Numbered from the stretch's first letter, positions 31,314-40,680 are shown. The stretch: DNA of 64,000 bases from Streptomyces canus 299MFChir4.1 (GCF_000383615.1 NZ_KB911587.1:363965-427964), one strand, 5' to 3'. Notes: generated by a model from the letters alone, not told the origin. Numbers and translations are program-made.

Positions 31314-34229
31314 CTATTCGAGTAGCTCCGCGTACGAACCCATGGCCAGGGCGATGTCCGCCTGGGCCCAGAACCGGTGGTAGGTGAACGACGGCACCGC
31401 GCCGCCCGCGAGATATGCCTGGATCTTCGACCAGGCCGGGTCGTTCTTGTAGAAGGACCGGATGGACTCGAACGTCGACGAGGAGTTGATCGCGTCACCG
31501 TTCGGCATGGTTCCGGTCCAGCCGCTCGGGACGGACACCGAGTCGTCGAACCGGTTGTAGTCCGCCCGGTTCTCCGGCACCGCGATGCCCAGGCTGTCCT
31601 GGTAGTTGGTCCACATGCCGTCCAGCAGGGCCTTGGCCGTCGTCTTCGCCGCCGTGTCGCCCGACTTGGCGGCGTAGTAGCTCAGGGTCTTGGCGTATGC
31701 GGCGGCCACGCCGACGTCGTTGGTGTAGTCGGCGACGGTGACGTGAAGTCCGCTGTTTGCGCCGGGACTTGACGCGTTCCAGGTGTCGGGCTGGCCCGAC
31801 CACTGGAGCGTGGAGGGGATCTGGTAGGTGCCGTCCGGGTTGATCGTGGTCTTGGACAGCGCCCACTTGACCCACTTGTCGAGGACCGCCTTGGCCTGCG
31901 CGTTCCCCGTCTGCTGGTAGTACTCGGCCACTCGCTCCATCGACCACGCCTGGAAGCCGAACCACTGGTTGGACGGCGGGTCGTGGTAGACGGGCTGCTG
32001 GTCGTAGTACATGCCGTAGAAGGTCGACTTGCCGGCCGGGGGAGTCGCGTAACGGCCCGCCCAGCTGTTGGTCGCGCCGCCCGCGATGGCGCCCTCGTCG
32101 GACTGCAGCCAGCGGTAGAACTCCAGCTGCCGGGAGAGCGAGGTGTTCCAGTCCGCGGCGCCCGTGGCCGACTTGGGCTTGAGGGCGGCGTAGGAGCTCA
32201 GCGCGTACGCGGCCATGGGGTTCTGGTAGCCGCCGTGCGCGTGGCTGGAGCCGATGCGCCAGGCCCAGCCCGCCGAGGTGTCGGTGGCCCCGCCCCAGGC
32301 GTAGTACCAGGAGAGCAGGTACATCGAGGCGTCCTTGCCGGTGCCGGCCGGGCAGGTGGACGGCCCGACGCAGTTGCCGATCTTCTTGAAGTACTTGTCG
32401 TACATGGCGTAGCGCAGGTAGTCGCCCATCTTCGCGGCCTTGCCCACGGTCGCGGAGACGTCGGAGCCCTTGCCCTGCTGCTTGGCCCACACGTCGGCCC
32501 AGTACGCGGCCTGCACCGCCCGCGCGTCGGCGTCGGGTGCGTCGGTGAACTTCCACTGCTTGGCGTAGGAGGAGTCACCGGTGAACAGGTCCAGGTAGCC
32601 GTTCTTGCCGCCGTACTTGAAGGCGTCACACGTCGGCTGCGGCACCGTCTCCCACACCGACTCCTGCGCGCCGCGCTGGAAGGTGTTGATGTACGACGGT
32701 CCGGTGTCCGCCGGTCCGGCCTCGCACTTGCCGGGCGAGTTGCCGTAGCCGTAGGTGTTGTCGACGTCCTGGAGCCAGTGCATGCCGTAGATGTCGTCCG
32801 TGCCGTACGCCGACTTCAGCTCACCGGCGAGCGGGTCGGAGCCCACCGAGACCGAGGAGTCCAGCTTCGCCGGGTACTCGTTCGGGGTGTCGAGCTCGGG
32901 CGCGTAGGTGGCCGGCTTGGAGGCGTTGTAGAAGGAGTTGGTCGGCTGATCGGTGTGCGTGGGGATCATGTACTTCTCCATGATGTCCCAGGCACCGTTG
33001 AACTTGGACCAGTCGCCCGTCACCTTGCCGTACATGGCCTGCAGCCACAGGAGGTAGCTGTACGCCTCCGACGTGGTCTCGTGGCCGTGATCCGGCGCCT
33101 CGACGATCAGTGTCTCGACCGAGTGGTAGGGGATGCCCTCGGGGGAGAAGTAGCCGTTCGCCGGGTTGGTGATCTTGCCGTACAGATCCAGGAAGCGGGC
33201 GTTGTACGTGCCCGTCGCCGCGATCTGGGTGACCGTCACCGAGGCCTTGGCGTGGCCGGTCGCCGTCGACTCGAAGGTCGCGGCCCCCGTGCCGGAGGCG
33301 TTGCCGGTGATCGTCACCGTCTGCGCGGTGTTCCAGTTCGACGGGGTGAAGGTGAGCGAGGCGCCGCCGGTCACCGACAGGCCCGTGTTGCCGCTCGTGC
33401 GGGCGGTCGTGACCGTCACGTTCGCGCTCGGCTGCGTCGACAGCTTCACGGTGTACGTGCCCGTCTTGCCCTGCTGGACGGCCAGTTGGGTGGCCGAGGC
33501 GACGACCGCGGGACCCGAGGCGACCGTGATGCCGACCGGCGTCGACTCACCGGACGCGCCCAGGCTGTCGTACGCCTTCGCGAGCAGCGAATGACTGCCC
33601 ACGGTCAAACTTGAGACCGAGAGCGAGTACGGCGAGGTCGTGTCGGTACCGAGCAGCGTGGTGTTGTCGTAGAACTCCACCTTGCTGATGGTCGCGTTGT
33701 CCGCGGCCGCGGCAGTCGCCGCGAGGGGTACCGCGGTGCCCTGGGTGTAGACCGCGCCGGCGGCCGGGCTGGTCAGCACGGTGATCGGCGGCTGGTGGGC
33801 TCCGGTGCACGAGGTGCCGTTGACGGCGAAATTGGTCGGGGCCGCGTTCGTGCCGCTGTAGGTGAACTGCGCGCCCGTGGAGACTGCGGCGCCCGCGGCG
33901 ATGTTCGCGTTGTAGCCGGCGTCCTTCACGCTGATGTTCTGACCGGACTGGGACCAGGTGCCGTTCCAGCCGTTGCTCAGCTTCTGGTTGCCCGTGTAGC
34001 TGTAGGTCAGGGTCCAGCCGTTGATGGTGTCCGTACCGCGGTTGGTGATCGTCAGATCCGCGGTGAAGCCGGAACCCCAGTCGTTGGTCTTGTAGTCGAC
34101 ACTGCACTGAACTGCTGCTGCTTGTGCGGGAGTTGAAGCCGCACTCAGCATTGCGAACGGCAGTGCCATGGCCGCCACGACAGCGGTCCACAATCGCCGG
34201 GCGGTCCGGCGTCTCCTGGTGGGGGGCAT
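31314..34229 (-). CDS. Reducing-end cellobiohydrolase, GH48, with N-terminal CBM2
   Basis: A 971-residue secreted exo-cellulase that releases cellobiose from reducing chain ends. Order: signal peptide (1-38), CBM2 (about 40-142, CSVDYKTNDWGSGFTADLTI), an Ig-like domain (about 150-242, KVEFYDNTTLLGTDTTSPYS), a second beta-sandwich of about 100 residues, then the GH48 catalytic domain (about 345-971). The proposed acid Glu lies in HETTSEAYSYLLWLQAMYG; HWLQDVDNTYGYG and YHRFWAQADIALAMG are typical. ATG at 34229 follows AGGAGGAACCAGCA. It diverges from the GH5-GH6 operon, with a perfect CebR box upstream. Confidence 0.96.
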   Translation of the reverse strand: MPPTRRRRTARRLWTAVVAAMALPFAMLSAASTPAQAAAVQCSVDYKTNDWGSGFTADLTITNRGTDTINGWTLTYSYTGNQKLSNGWNGTWSQSGQNISVKDAGYNANIAAGAAVSTGAQFTYSGTNAAPTNFAVNGTSCTGAHQPPITVLTSPAAGAVYTQGTAVPLAATAAAADNATISKVEFYDNTTLLGTDTTSPYSLSVSSLTVGSHSLLAKAYDSLGASGESTPVGITVASGPAVVASATQLAVQQGKTGTYTVKLSTQPSANVTVTTARTSGNTGLSVTGGASLTFTPSNWNTAQTVTITGNASGTGAATFESTATGHAKASVTVTQIAATGTYNARFLDLYGKITNPANGYFSPEGIPYHSVETLIVEAPDHGHETTSEAYSYLLWLQAMYGKVTGDWSKFNGAWDIMEKYMIPTHTDQPTNSFYNASKPATYAPELDTPNEYPAKLDSSVSVGSDPLAGELKSAYGTDDIYGMHWLQDVDNTYGYGNSPGKCEAGPADTGPSYINTFQRGAQESVWETVPQPTCDAFKYGGKNGYLDLFTGDSSYAKQWKFTDAPDADARAVQAAYWADVWAKQQGKGSDVSATVGKAAKMGDYLRYAMYDKYFKKIGNCVGPSTCPAGTGKDASMYLLSWYYAWGGATDTSAGWAWRIGSSHAHGGYQNPMAAYALSSYAALKPKSATGAADWNTSLSRQLEFYRWLQSDEGAIAGGATNSWAGRYATPPAGKSTFYGMYYDQQPVYHDPPSNQWFGFQAWSMERVAEYYQQTGNAQAKAVLDKWVKWALSKTTINPDGTYQIPSTLQWSGQPDTWNASSPGANSGLHVTVADYTNDVGVAAAYAKTLSYYAAKSGDTAAKTTAKALLDGMWTNYQDSLGIAVPENRADYNRFDDSVSVPSGWTGTMPNGDAINSSSTFESIRSFYKNDPAWSKIQAYLAGGAVPSFTYHRFWAQADIALAMGSYAELLE

Positions 34230-34276
34230 TGCTGGTTCCTCCTTGTGCGGCTCGGAGAAGTCAAGGCTTGAACCAG

Positions 34277-34290
34277 TGGGAGCGCTCCCA
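34277..34290. promoter_or_regulatory. CebR box (perfect) upstream of the GH48 gene
   Basis: TGGGAGCGCTCCCA, the exact published CebR operator palindrome. CebR represses cellulose- and cello-oligosaccharide genes in Streptomyces and is released by cellobiose or cellotriose. It lies 48 bases before the GH48 start. Confidence 0.88.
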
Positions 34291-34420
34291 TAGTGGGGAC
34301 GTGCGTTCAAGGGGTCAAGGTGCTTGAAGAGTCGAAAAGATTCGACGAACGGGGCTCGGGAAAAGTCAAGTGACCCCTCTGTTCTTTGCCGTCACTTGGC
34401 GCTACCTTCCTTGGCACCAG

Positions 34421-34434
34421 TGGGAGCGATTCCA
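34421..34434. promoter_or_regulatory. CebR box (imperfect) upstream of the GH5-GH6 operon
   Basis: TGGGAGCGATTCCA, matching the CebR palindrome TGGGAGCGCTCCCA at 12 of 14 positions, 48 bases before the GH5 start. Confidence 0.75.
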
Positions 34435-34481
34435 TCAGTCGACGCGTCCGTAACGGCGCGCTGATCTGCAAGGAGTCGCTC

Positions 34482-35954
34482 ATGCGACACCCCCCGCGTT
34501 CAGTTCTCTTAGCCGTTGCCGGCGCGGTCGCCCTCATCGGGTCCGTGGCGGTGCCGGTGGTCACGGCGTCCGGCGCCGCCCCTGCCTGCTCGGTGGAGTA
34601 CTCCGTCACCGGCCAGTGGGACAGCGGCTTCCAGGGCGCCGTCAGGATCACCAACAACACGGCTGCCGTGCGCAGTTGGAACCTCACCTTCGACTTCGCC
34701 GGCGGCCAGAAGCTCACCCAGGGCTGGAACGCGCAATGGTCCCAGTCCGGTACGACGGTCACCGCTGCCAACGAGAGCTACAACGGCTCCCTGGCCACCG
34801 GAGCGAGCGTCAGCGCCGGATTCATCGCGTCCTGGTCCGGGAGCAACGCCGTACCGACCTCGTTCAAGCTCAACGGCACCAGCTGCAACACGGCCGCCGA
34901 CCCCTCACCCACGCCGGAGCCGACGGACCCGGCCCAGGGGACACCCCCTGTTCTCCGTGCCTCGGGCAACAAGCTCGTGGACGCCGGCGGCGCCACCCGT
35001 CGGCTGCTCGGGGTGAACCGGTCCGGCGGCGAGTTCATGTGCGTCCAGGGCCGCGGCATCTTCGACGGCCCGGTCGACGACGCCTCCGTCAAGGCGATCG
35101 CCGACTGGAAGGCGAACACGGTCCGCATTCCGCTGAACGAGGAGTGCTGGCTGGGCCTGGCCAACATCGACCCGGCCTACGCCGGGGCGAACTACATCAA
35201 CGCCGTCAAGGACCTGGTCGCCAAGGTCAAGGCCCACGGCATGACACCCGTGGTCGAACTCCACTGGACCTACGGGCAGTACACCGGCAACTCGGCCGGC
35301 TGTTCCGACGTGCACGCCAGCTGCCAGAAGCCGATGCCCGACATGCAGTACACGCCCGCCTTCTGGGCCTCGGTGGCGAACACCTTCAAGAGCGACCGCA
35401 CTGTCGTCTTCGACCTGTTCAACGAGCCCTACCCGGACCGCGCCACCTCCACGACCACCCAGGCGTGGCAGTGCTGGCGGGACGGCGGCAACTGCCCGGG
35501 CATCGGGTACGAGGTCGCCGGTATGCAGGATCTCGTCGACAGCGTCCGGGGCACCGGCGCGACCAACCTGATCCTGGCCGGCGGGATCGCCTACTCGAAC
35601 GACCTCAGCCAGTGGCTGAGCTACAAACCGGCCGACCCGGCGGGCAATCTCGCCGCCGCCTGGCACGTCTACAACTTCAACTCCTGCTCCACCGCGAGCT
35701 GCTGGAACTCCACGCTCGCCCCGGTGGCCGCCCAGGTCCCCCTCGTGGCGGGGGAGATCGGCGAGAACACCTGCGCGCACGGATTCATCGACCAGGTCAT
35801 GAAGTGGTTCGACGACCGAGGCCTGTCGTATCTCGGCTGGACCTGGAACACCTGGGACTGCTCCTCCGGGCCGTCCCTGATCAGCAGCTACGACGGCACA
35901 CCCACAGCGTTCGGCACCGGGCTGCGTGACCATCTGCGCGCCCTGAACGGATAG
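34482..35954 (+). CDS. Endoglucanase, GH5 with N-terminal CBM2
   Basis: A 490-residue secreted endo-cellulase. Signal peptide about 1-32, CBM2 about 35-135 (CSVEYSVTGQWDSGFQGAVR), a short Pro/Thr linker, then the GH5 TIM barrel (about 150-490). The acid/base Glu is E315 in DLFNEPYPD and the nucleophile E425 in VAGEIGENTC. The CBM2 is at the N-terminus, the same arrangement as in the GH48 and GH6 neighbours. ATG follows AAGGAGTCGCTC. First gene of a two-gene operon with the GH6 gene 48 bases downstream. Confidence 0.95.
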   Translation: MRHPPRSVLLAVAGAVALIGSVAVPVVTASGAAPACSVEYSVTGQWDSGFQGAVRITNNTAAVRSWNLTFDFAGGQKLTQGWNAQWSQSGTTVTAANESYNGSLATGASVSAGFIASWSGSNAVPTSFKLNGTSCNTAADPSPTPEPTDPAQGTPPVLRASGNKLVDAGGATRRLLGVNRSGGEFMCVQGRGIFDGPVDDASVKAIADWKANTVRIPLNEECWLGLANIDPAYAGANYINAVKDLVAKVKAHGMTPVVELHWTYGQYTGNSAGCSDVHASCQKPMPDMQYTPAFWASVANTFKSDRTVVFDLFNEPYPDRATSTTTQAWQCWRDGGNCPGIGYEVAGMQDLVDSVRGTGATNLILAGGIAYSNDLSQWLSYKPADPAGNLAAAWHVYNFNSCSTASCWNSTLAPVAAQVPLVAGEIGENTCAHGFIDQVMKWFDDRGLSYLGWTWNTWDCSSGPSLISSYDGTPTAFGTGLRDHLRALNG

Positions 35955-36002
35955 CACCCGCCGGGCGGACACCATCCGCGAAACGAGAAGGAACCCGCAC
36001 TC

Positions 36003-37718
36003 ATGAGTCGTACGAGAACAGCGCTCCTCGCTGCCCTGGCGCTCGTCGCCGGGGCCTCCGGGACCGCGTTAGCCGTGGCCCCCGGGGACGCAGGCATCGC
36101 CGCCGTCCCCTGCACCGTGGACTACAAGGTGCAGAACCAGTGGGACACCGGCTTCACCGCCGCCGTCACGATCACCAACAACACGACCGCCAAGTCGAGT
36201 TGGTCGCTGAAGTGGGCGTACGCCGGAAACCAGAAGGTCACCAGCGGCTGGAACGCCAAGATCAGCCAGAGCGGGACGGCCGTCACCGCGGCGAACGAGT
36301 CCTACAACGGCACGCTCGCCACCGGCGGTTCGGTCAGCTTCGGCTTCCAGGGCAGCTACAGCGGCACCAACGCCGTCCCGGCCACCTTCACCCTCGACGG
36401 GGTGACCTGCAACGTCGACGGCGGCGGTCCCACCGACCCGGGCCCGACCGACCCCGGTACCCCCGGCACCCGGGTCGACAACCCGTACGCGGGCGCCAAG
36501 GTGTACGTGAACCCCGAGTGGTCCGCCAACGCCGCCGCGGAGCCGGGCGGCAGCCGCGTCTCCAACCAGCCCACCGGTGTGTGGCTGGACCGGATCGCCG
36601 CGATCAACGGCACCGGCGGCAAGATGGGCCTGCGCGCCCACCTCGACGAGGCGCTGAAGCAGAAGGGCTCGGGAGAGCTCGTCGTCCAGCTGGTCATCTA
36701 CGACCTGCCCGGACGCGACTGCTCGGCCCTCGCCTCCAACGGCGAACTGGGCCCGACGGAGATCGACAAGTACAAGACGCAGTACATCGACCCGATCGCC
36801 GCGATCCTCGCCGACCCGAAGTACGCCTCGCTGCGGATCGTCAACACGGTCGAGCTCGACTCGCTGCCGAACCTCGTCACCAACGTCACGCCGCGGGCCA
36901 CGGCCACCGCGAACTGCGACACGATGAAGGCCAACGGCAACTACACCAAGGGCGTCGGCTACGCGCTCAACAAGCTCGGTGACGCCCCCAACGTCTACAA
37001 CTACGTGGACGCGGGCCACCACGGCTGGCTCGGCTGGGACGACAACTTCTCCGCGACCGTCCAGACGATCAAGCAGGCGGCCACCGCAGAGGGCGCCACG
37101 CTCAACGATGTGCAGGGCTTCATCACCAACACCGCCAACTACAGCGCGCTGAAGGAACAGAACTTCACCATCAACGACTCCGTGAACGGCAAGTCCGTGC
37201 GCGAGTCCAAGTGGGTCGACTGGAACCGCTACGTCGACGAGCTCTCCTACGCGCAGGCGTTCCGTCAGGAGGCCGTGAACCAGGGCTTCCCCGCGGGCGT
37301 CGGCATGCTGATCGACACCTCCCGCAACGGCTGGGGCGGCTCCGCCCGGCCCACCGGTCCCGGTGCCATGACGGACGTGGACACCTACGTCAACGGCGGC
37401 AAGCTCGACCGGCGTATCCATGTCGGCAACTGGTGCAACCAGTCGGGTGCCGGGCTCGGTGAGCGTCCGAAGGCCAGCCCTGCCGCCGGGATCGACGCCT
37501 ACGTGTGGATCAAGCCTCCGGGTGAGTCCGACGGGGCAAGCTCCGCCGTCCCGAACGACGAGGGCAAGGGCTTCGACCGGATGTGCGACCCGACGTACAC
37601 AGGTAACCCGCGGAACAACAACAACATGTCCGGTGCGATGCCGAACGCTCCGTTGTCGGGACACTGGTTCTCGGCGCAGTTCCAGGAGCTCATGAAGAAC
37701 GCGTACCCGGCACTCTAG
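36003..37718 (+). CDS. Non-reducing-end cellobiohydrolase, GH6 with N-terminal CBM2
   Basis: A 571-residue secreted exo-cellulase. Signal peptide about 1-26, CBM2 about 35-140, a PTDPGPTDPGTPG linker, and the GH6 barrel (about 155-571). Family signatures are VVQLVIYDLPGRDCSALASN and TVELDSLPNLV, the latter containing the proposed catalytic acid near D286; NYVDAGHHGWLGWDDN and VGNWCNQSGAGLGERP are also typical. The long form with a C-terminal loop (WFSAQFQELMKNAYPAL) fits an exo-acting GH6. With the GH48, GH5 and GH74 enzymes it makes a complete free-enzyme set for cellulose and xyloglucan. Confidence 0.95.
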   Translation: MSRTRTALLAALALVAGASGTALAVAPGDAGIAAVPCTVDYKVQNQWDTGFTAAVTITNNTTAKSSWSLKWAYAGNQKVTSGWNAKISQSGTAVTAANESYNGTLATGGSVSFGFQGSYSGTNAVPATFTLDGVTCNVDGGGPTDPGPTDPGTPGTRVDNPYAGAKVYVNPEWSANAAAEPGGSRVSNQPTGVWLDRIAAINGTGGKMGLRAHLDEALKQKGSGELVVQLVIYDLPGRDCSALASNGELGPTEIDKYKTQYIDPIAAILADPKYASLRIVNTVELDSLPNLVTNVTPRATATANCDTMKANGNYTKGVGYALNKLGDAPNVYNYVDAGHHGWLGWDDNFSATVQTIKQAATAEGATLNDVQGFITNTANYSALKEQNFTINDSVNGKSVRESKWVDWNRYVDELSYAQAFRQEAVNQGFPAGVGMLIDTSRNGWGGSARPTGPGAMTDVDTYVNGGKLDRRIHVGNWCNQSGAGLGERPKASPAAGIDAYVWIKPPGESDGASSAVPNDEGKGFDRMCDPTYTGNPRNNNNMSGAMPNAPLSGHWFSAQFQELMKNAYPAL

Positions 37719-37759
37719 ATCTGCCGAGTGCGCGGTGCGACACCCCCGCCGGGGTCCGG

Positions 37760-38536
37760 TCAGGTCTCCTTGGCCAGGCCCCGGCGGATCGCGAACTCCA
37801 CCGCCGAGTAGTCGCCGTCCGGGCGGTCCAACTCGTACGGCTCGGCCGGGAGCAGAGGCGGCTGCGCCATGAAGCGGGGCGTCCTGCCGTGATGGGGCTG
37901 GGCCGCGTGGACCAGGAAGGGGTGGCAGAGGTAGACGTCACCGGGGCTGCCGGTGGCGTGGGCGAGCGGACGGTGTGCCGAGGCCCTGTCCACCTTGGGG
38001 CCCAACTCCAGGAAGGACGCCCCCGGTTCGCCGTACGGCTCCAGGACCGGGGGCACGTCGAGATGGGAACCCACCCTGATGCGGGTCGGGGCGTCGGTCT
38101 CGGAAACCTCGCTGAACAGGAAGAGCATCAGCAGGGCACGGTCCCTGGAGCGCAGGTTGGTGTGGTACATGCCGGCCGGCGCGTCCTCGGGAAGGTAACT
38201 CCCCTCGATGTGCCAGCCCGCGTCGTCGGGTTCCTCCGCATGCGGAAACCGCAACGGGAAACTGCCCAGTGAGTAGCGGGGCTGCCAGCGGTTCTCGCCC
38301 ACCAGCAGATCGAACGCCTCGTGCAGGACCGGAGAGTTGGCGGCCGCCGCGAACGGGCCCTGTGCCATCCCGGCCACCCACACCACCGGGTCCTTCCAGG
38401 AGGCCGGGTTCTCACGGTCGTAGCCCGTCTCCCGCCACAGCAGCGACGCGCAATGCTGGGCGACGCGGGGCGGGAAGGCGCCCTCGATCCTCACGAATCC
38501 GTCTTCGAGGAAGCGCTCCACCAGTTCGTCGTCCAT
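37760..38536 (-). CDS. Phytanoyl-CoA dioxygenase-like (PhyH) oxygenase
   Basis: A 258-residue cupin-type protein of the PhyH family, usually Fe(II)/2-oxoglutarate dioxygenases. LVERFLEDGFVRIEGAFPPR is the standard N-terminus. The iron triad appears as DAGWHIEGSYL (His-x-Glu rather than the usual His-x-Asp) and VYLCHPFLVHAAQPHHG. RTPRFMAQPPLLPAEPYELD closes the fold. The ATG at 38536 is chosen as start by fit to the family; an in-frame ATG 36 bases upstream is possible. It diverges from the His-rich methyltransferase. Substrate unknown. Confidence 0.85.
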   Translation of the reverse strand: MDDELVERFLEDGFVRIEGAFPPRVAQHCASLLWRETGYDRENPASWKDPVVWVAGMAQGPFAAAANSPVLHEAFDLLVGENRWQPRYSLGSFPLRFPHAEEPDDAGWHIEGSYLPEDAPAGMYHTNLRSRDRALLMLFLFSEVSETDAPTRIRVGSHLDVPPVLEPYGEPGASFLELGPKVDRASAHRPLAHATGSPGDVYLCHPFLVHAAQPHHGRTPRFMAQPPLLPAEPYELDRPDGDYSAVEFAIRRGLAKET

Positions 38537-38603
38537 GGGGTCATCGTGGGGGACCGGCCGGGACGGACGCATCCCATTTTCTTTACGTCCGCTTTGCCGT
38601 GCT

Positions 38604-38673
38604 TGTTGCTGTCGTGGCAACACCACTGGCCTCCTCGCGGTGCGTCGGAGCACGCTGGCCGCACCGCGAGGAG
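38604..38673 (+). promoter_or_regulatory. Operator-like inverted repeat and leader hairpin before the methyltransferase
   Basis: TGTTGC-N7-GCAACA at 38604-38622 resembles an operator of an ArsR-like repressor. Then a perfect 14-bp inverted repeat (38631-38644 with 38660-38673) sits directly upstream of the gene. Its right arm ends in AGGAG, part of the likely ribosome binding site, so folding would hide that site. Both are seen directly; their role is inferred. Confidence 0.55.
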
Positions 38674-38684
38674 AGGGTGGCAGC

Positions 38685-39572
38685 ATGGCGCACGATCACG
38701 AGACCCACGGTCACCACCACCATGACCACACCGACATCGACTGGTCCAGGATGGCCGAGCATCTGGAGACCCAGGCAGAACTGTTCACGCCCCTGTACGA
38801 GCGGGCCCTGGCCTGGCTCGGGCACAAGCAGACCGAGCCGGGGCTGATCGTCGACGCGGGCAGCGGGCCCGGGGTGCTGTCCTGTCTGCTCGCCGACGCG
38901 TTCCCGGGGGCCCGAGTGGTCGCCGTCGATGGAGCCGAACCCTTGCTGGAACGGGCGCGGGCCCGGGCCGAACGGCTCGGTGTCGCGGATCGCTTCGGCA
39001 CCCTCGCCGGTGAACTACCAGGAATTCTCGACGACTTGGACTACCCCGTCGACCTGCTCTGGGCCAGCCGGAGCCTGCACCACCTGGGGGACCAACGGGC
39101 CGGAATCGCCGCGTTCGCCGCACGGCTGGCGCGCGGCGGCACCTTGGCGCTGATGGAGGGCGGGCTGCCGGCGCGTTTTCTGCCCCGGGACATCGGGATC
39201 GGGCGACCCGGGCTCCAGGCGCGGCTCGACGCGCTGGAGGAGGAGTGGTTCGCGGCGATGCGCGCGGATCTGCCCGACTCCGTCGCGGAGGCCGAGGACT
39301 GGCCCGCGCTGATGGCCTCGGCCGGACTGCGGCACACCGGTACCCGCAGCTTCATGCTGGATCTTCCGGCGCCGACGACCGATCGGGCCCGTGCCTACAT
39401 CGCCGCGTCGCTCGGGCGGCTGCGGGAGGTGTTCGAGGAGCAGCTGGATGCGGACGACCGGGAGACGCTTGACCGGCTGCTCGATCCCGAGGAGGCGGCG
39501 AGTGTGCATCGGCGGGCGGATGTGTTCCTGTTGGCGGTGCACACGGTGCACACGGCTGTGCGGACCGGTTGA
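38685..39572 (+). CDS. SAM-dependent methyltransferase with His-rich N-terminus
   Basis: A 295-residue class I methyltransferase. The first 18 residues contain nine histidines with Asp and Glu (MAHDHETHGHHHHDHTD), a likely metal-binding tail. SAM motif I is LIVDAGSGPGVLSCLLA, followed by VVAVDGAEPLLERA and SRSLHHLGDQ. The C-terminal 100 residues contain a lid (MASAGLRHTGTRSFMLDLPA). GAGGAGAGGGTGG precedes the ATG. The histidine tract suggests a metal-linked function or control, but the substrate is unknown. Confidence 0.85.
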   Translation: MAHDHETHGHHHHDHTDIDWSRMAEHLETQAELFTPLYERALAWLGHKQTEPGLIVDAGSGPGVLSCLLADAFPGARVVAVDGAEPLLERARARAERLGVADRFGTLAGELPGILDDLDYPVDLLWASRSLHHLGDQRAGIAAFAARLARGGTLALMEGGLPARFLPRDIGIGRPGLQARLDALEEEWFAAMRADLPDSVAEAEDWPALMASAGLRHTGTRSFMLDLPAPTTDRARAYIAASLGRLREVFEEQLDADDRETLDRLLDPEEAASVHRRADVFLLAVHTVHTAVRTG

Positions 39573-39836
39573 GGTACTCGGTGATCAGTGCGCCCCCGAC
39601 GTGCCGGACACGGGAGGGAACGAAGTGGTCGGCCAGTACCCGCCGTTTCATCTCCTCCCGCGGTGTCCGGTCCGGCGGCTGCCCTGCCGGATCCCCCACG
39701 GCGACGATCCGTTCCGTCGCCGGCATGCGGGCGCGGATCGCCCGGGCGGACACTTCTGTGCCGTACAGGGTTGCCGAGGCGACCGGGCCGCGGTCCAGGG
39801 CCAGGTCGCGCAGCCGCCGTACCGAGTCGGGGTGCC
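39573..39836. other. No supported gene in this stretch
   Basis: About 260 bases between the methyltransferase stop and the WD40 remnant. A leftward frame reads protein-like text (VASATLYGTEVSARAIRARM) but has no start or recognisable family, and runs into the methyltransferase gene. It may be a decayed gene. Confidence 0.4.
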
Positions 39837-40680
39837 GGGGACTACGCCCTGACCTGGACCCTGGGTGCCGTCGCACTGTGGCGCCCCGGCCTGCCGGATC
39901 CCGCGGACGACGGCGCGCGCGAGCCGCTGATCACCTTCCCCGTCGACTCGTCGGCGGTGGGTGACCTGCGCCTGGACCTCGACGCTGGCGTGCTGCGCTA
40001 CCGCGGACAGGGGCGGACCAGTTTGGTGCACACCCTCTCGCTCCAGGGACTGACCGGTACCGCCTGGCGGGACCGGTCAGCACGAAGCGCCGCGTTCGAC
40101 GGCCGGGGCCGGCCGGTCCGTCGACCCGACCGTCCGCAGCGCCCTGACCTCGGAGGGCACACTCGTCAGCGTCTCGACCGGCAGGCGGCCCCCGGGAGCC
40201 GAGGGCGTCGAGGGCGAGGACTACCTCACGGAAGGAGCCTTCAGCCCGGACGGCCGCCGGCTCGCCGTCGCCGACGTCCGGGGCCGCATCACCCTGTGGG
40301 ACGTGCACAGCTGGCGCAGGCCGGCCGTCCTGCGCAGCGGCGGCTCCAACCGCCACCAGCCGGCGCTCGACTTCTCCGCCGACGGCTCACTGGTGGCCGC
40401 GAGCGACCCCGACGGCTCGGTGCACGTCTGGGAGACGGCCACGCCCGCTCTCCCGCCCGCGGTCCTCCCCGCGGGGGACGTTCCGGCGCTCGCCCTCGGA
40501 CTCACCCAGGACGGCGCGGAGTTGCACATCGCGACCGCTCATCTCGCCGACAGGACGGTCCTGTTGGCTCCGGACCGGGCCGCTCGGACGGTGTGCGCCC
40601 GGGTGTCGCGGGGCTTCACCGCGACCGAGTGGCGGCGCTGGTTCCCCTCGGCCGACCACCGTCGCACCTGCGGCTCTTGA
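39837..40680 (+). pseudogene. Decayed WD40-repeat protein (STAND-type C-terminus)
   Basis: The first part (39837 to about 40110) reads GDYALTWTLGAVALWRPGLP and LDLDAGVLRYRGQGRTSLVH; then the sense moves one frame over, and from about 40120 to 40680 it reads ALTSEGTLVSVSTGR, GAFSPDGRRLAVADVRGRIT, LDFSADGSLVAASDPDGSVH. The end VCARVSRGFTATEWRRWFPS then ADHRRTC is the usual close of actinobacterial WD40 proteins with an N-terminal nSTAND NTPase or protease domain. No such domain, start codon or ribosome binding site exists upstream. So a 5' truncation and at least one frameshift are likely. Confidence 0.65.

Noticed and set aside
39352..39876. Leftward frame with protein-like text between the methyltransferase and the WD40 remnant.
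   Set aside because: Runs through the real methyltransferase gene, no start or family recognised; kept only as a note on the gene-free stretch.
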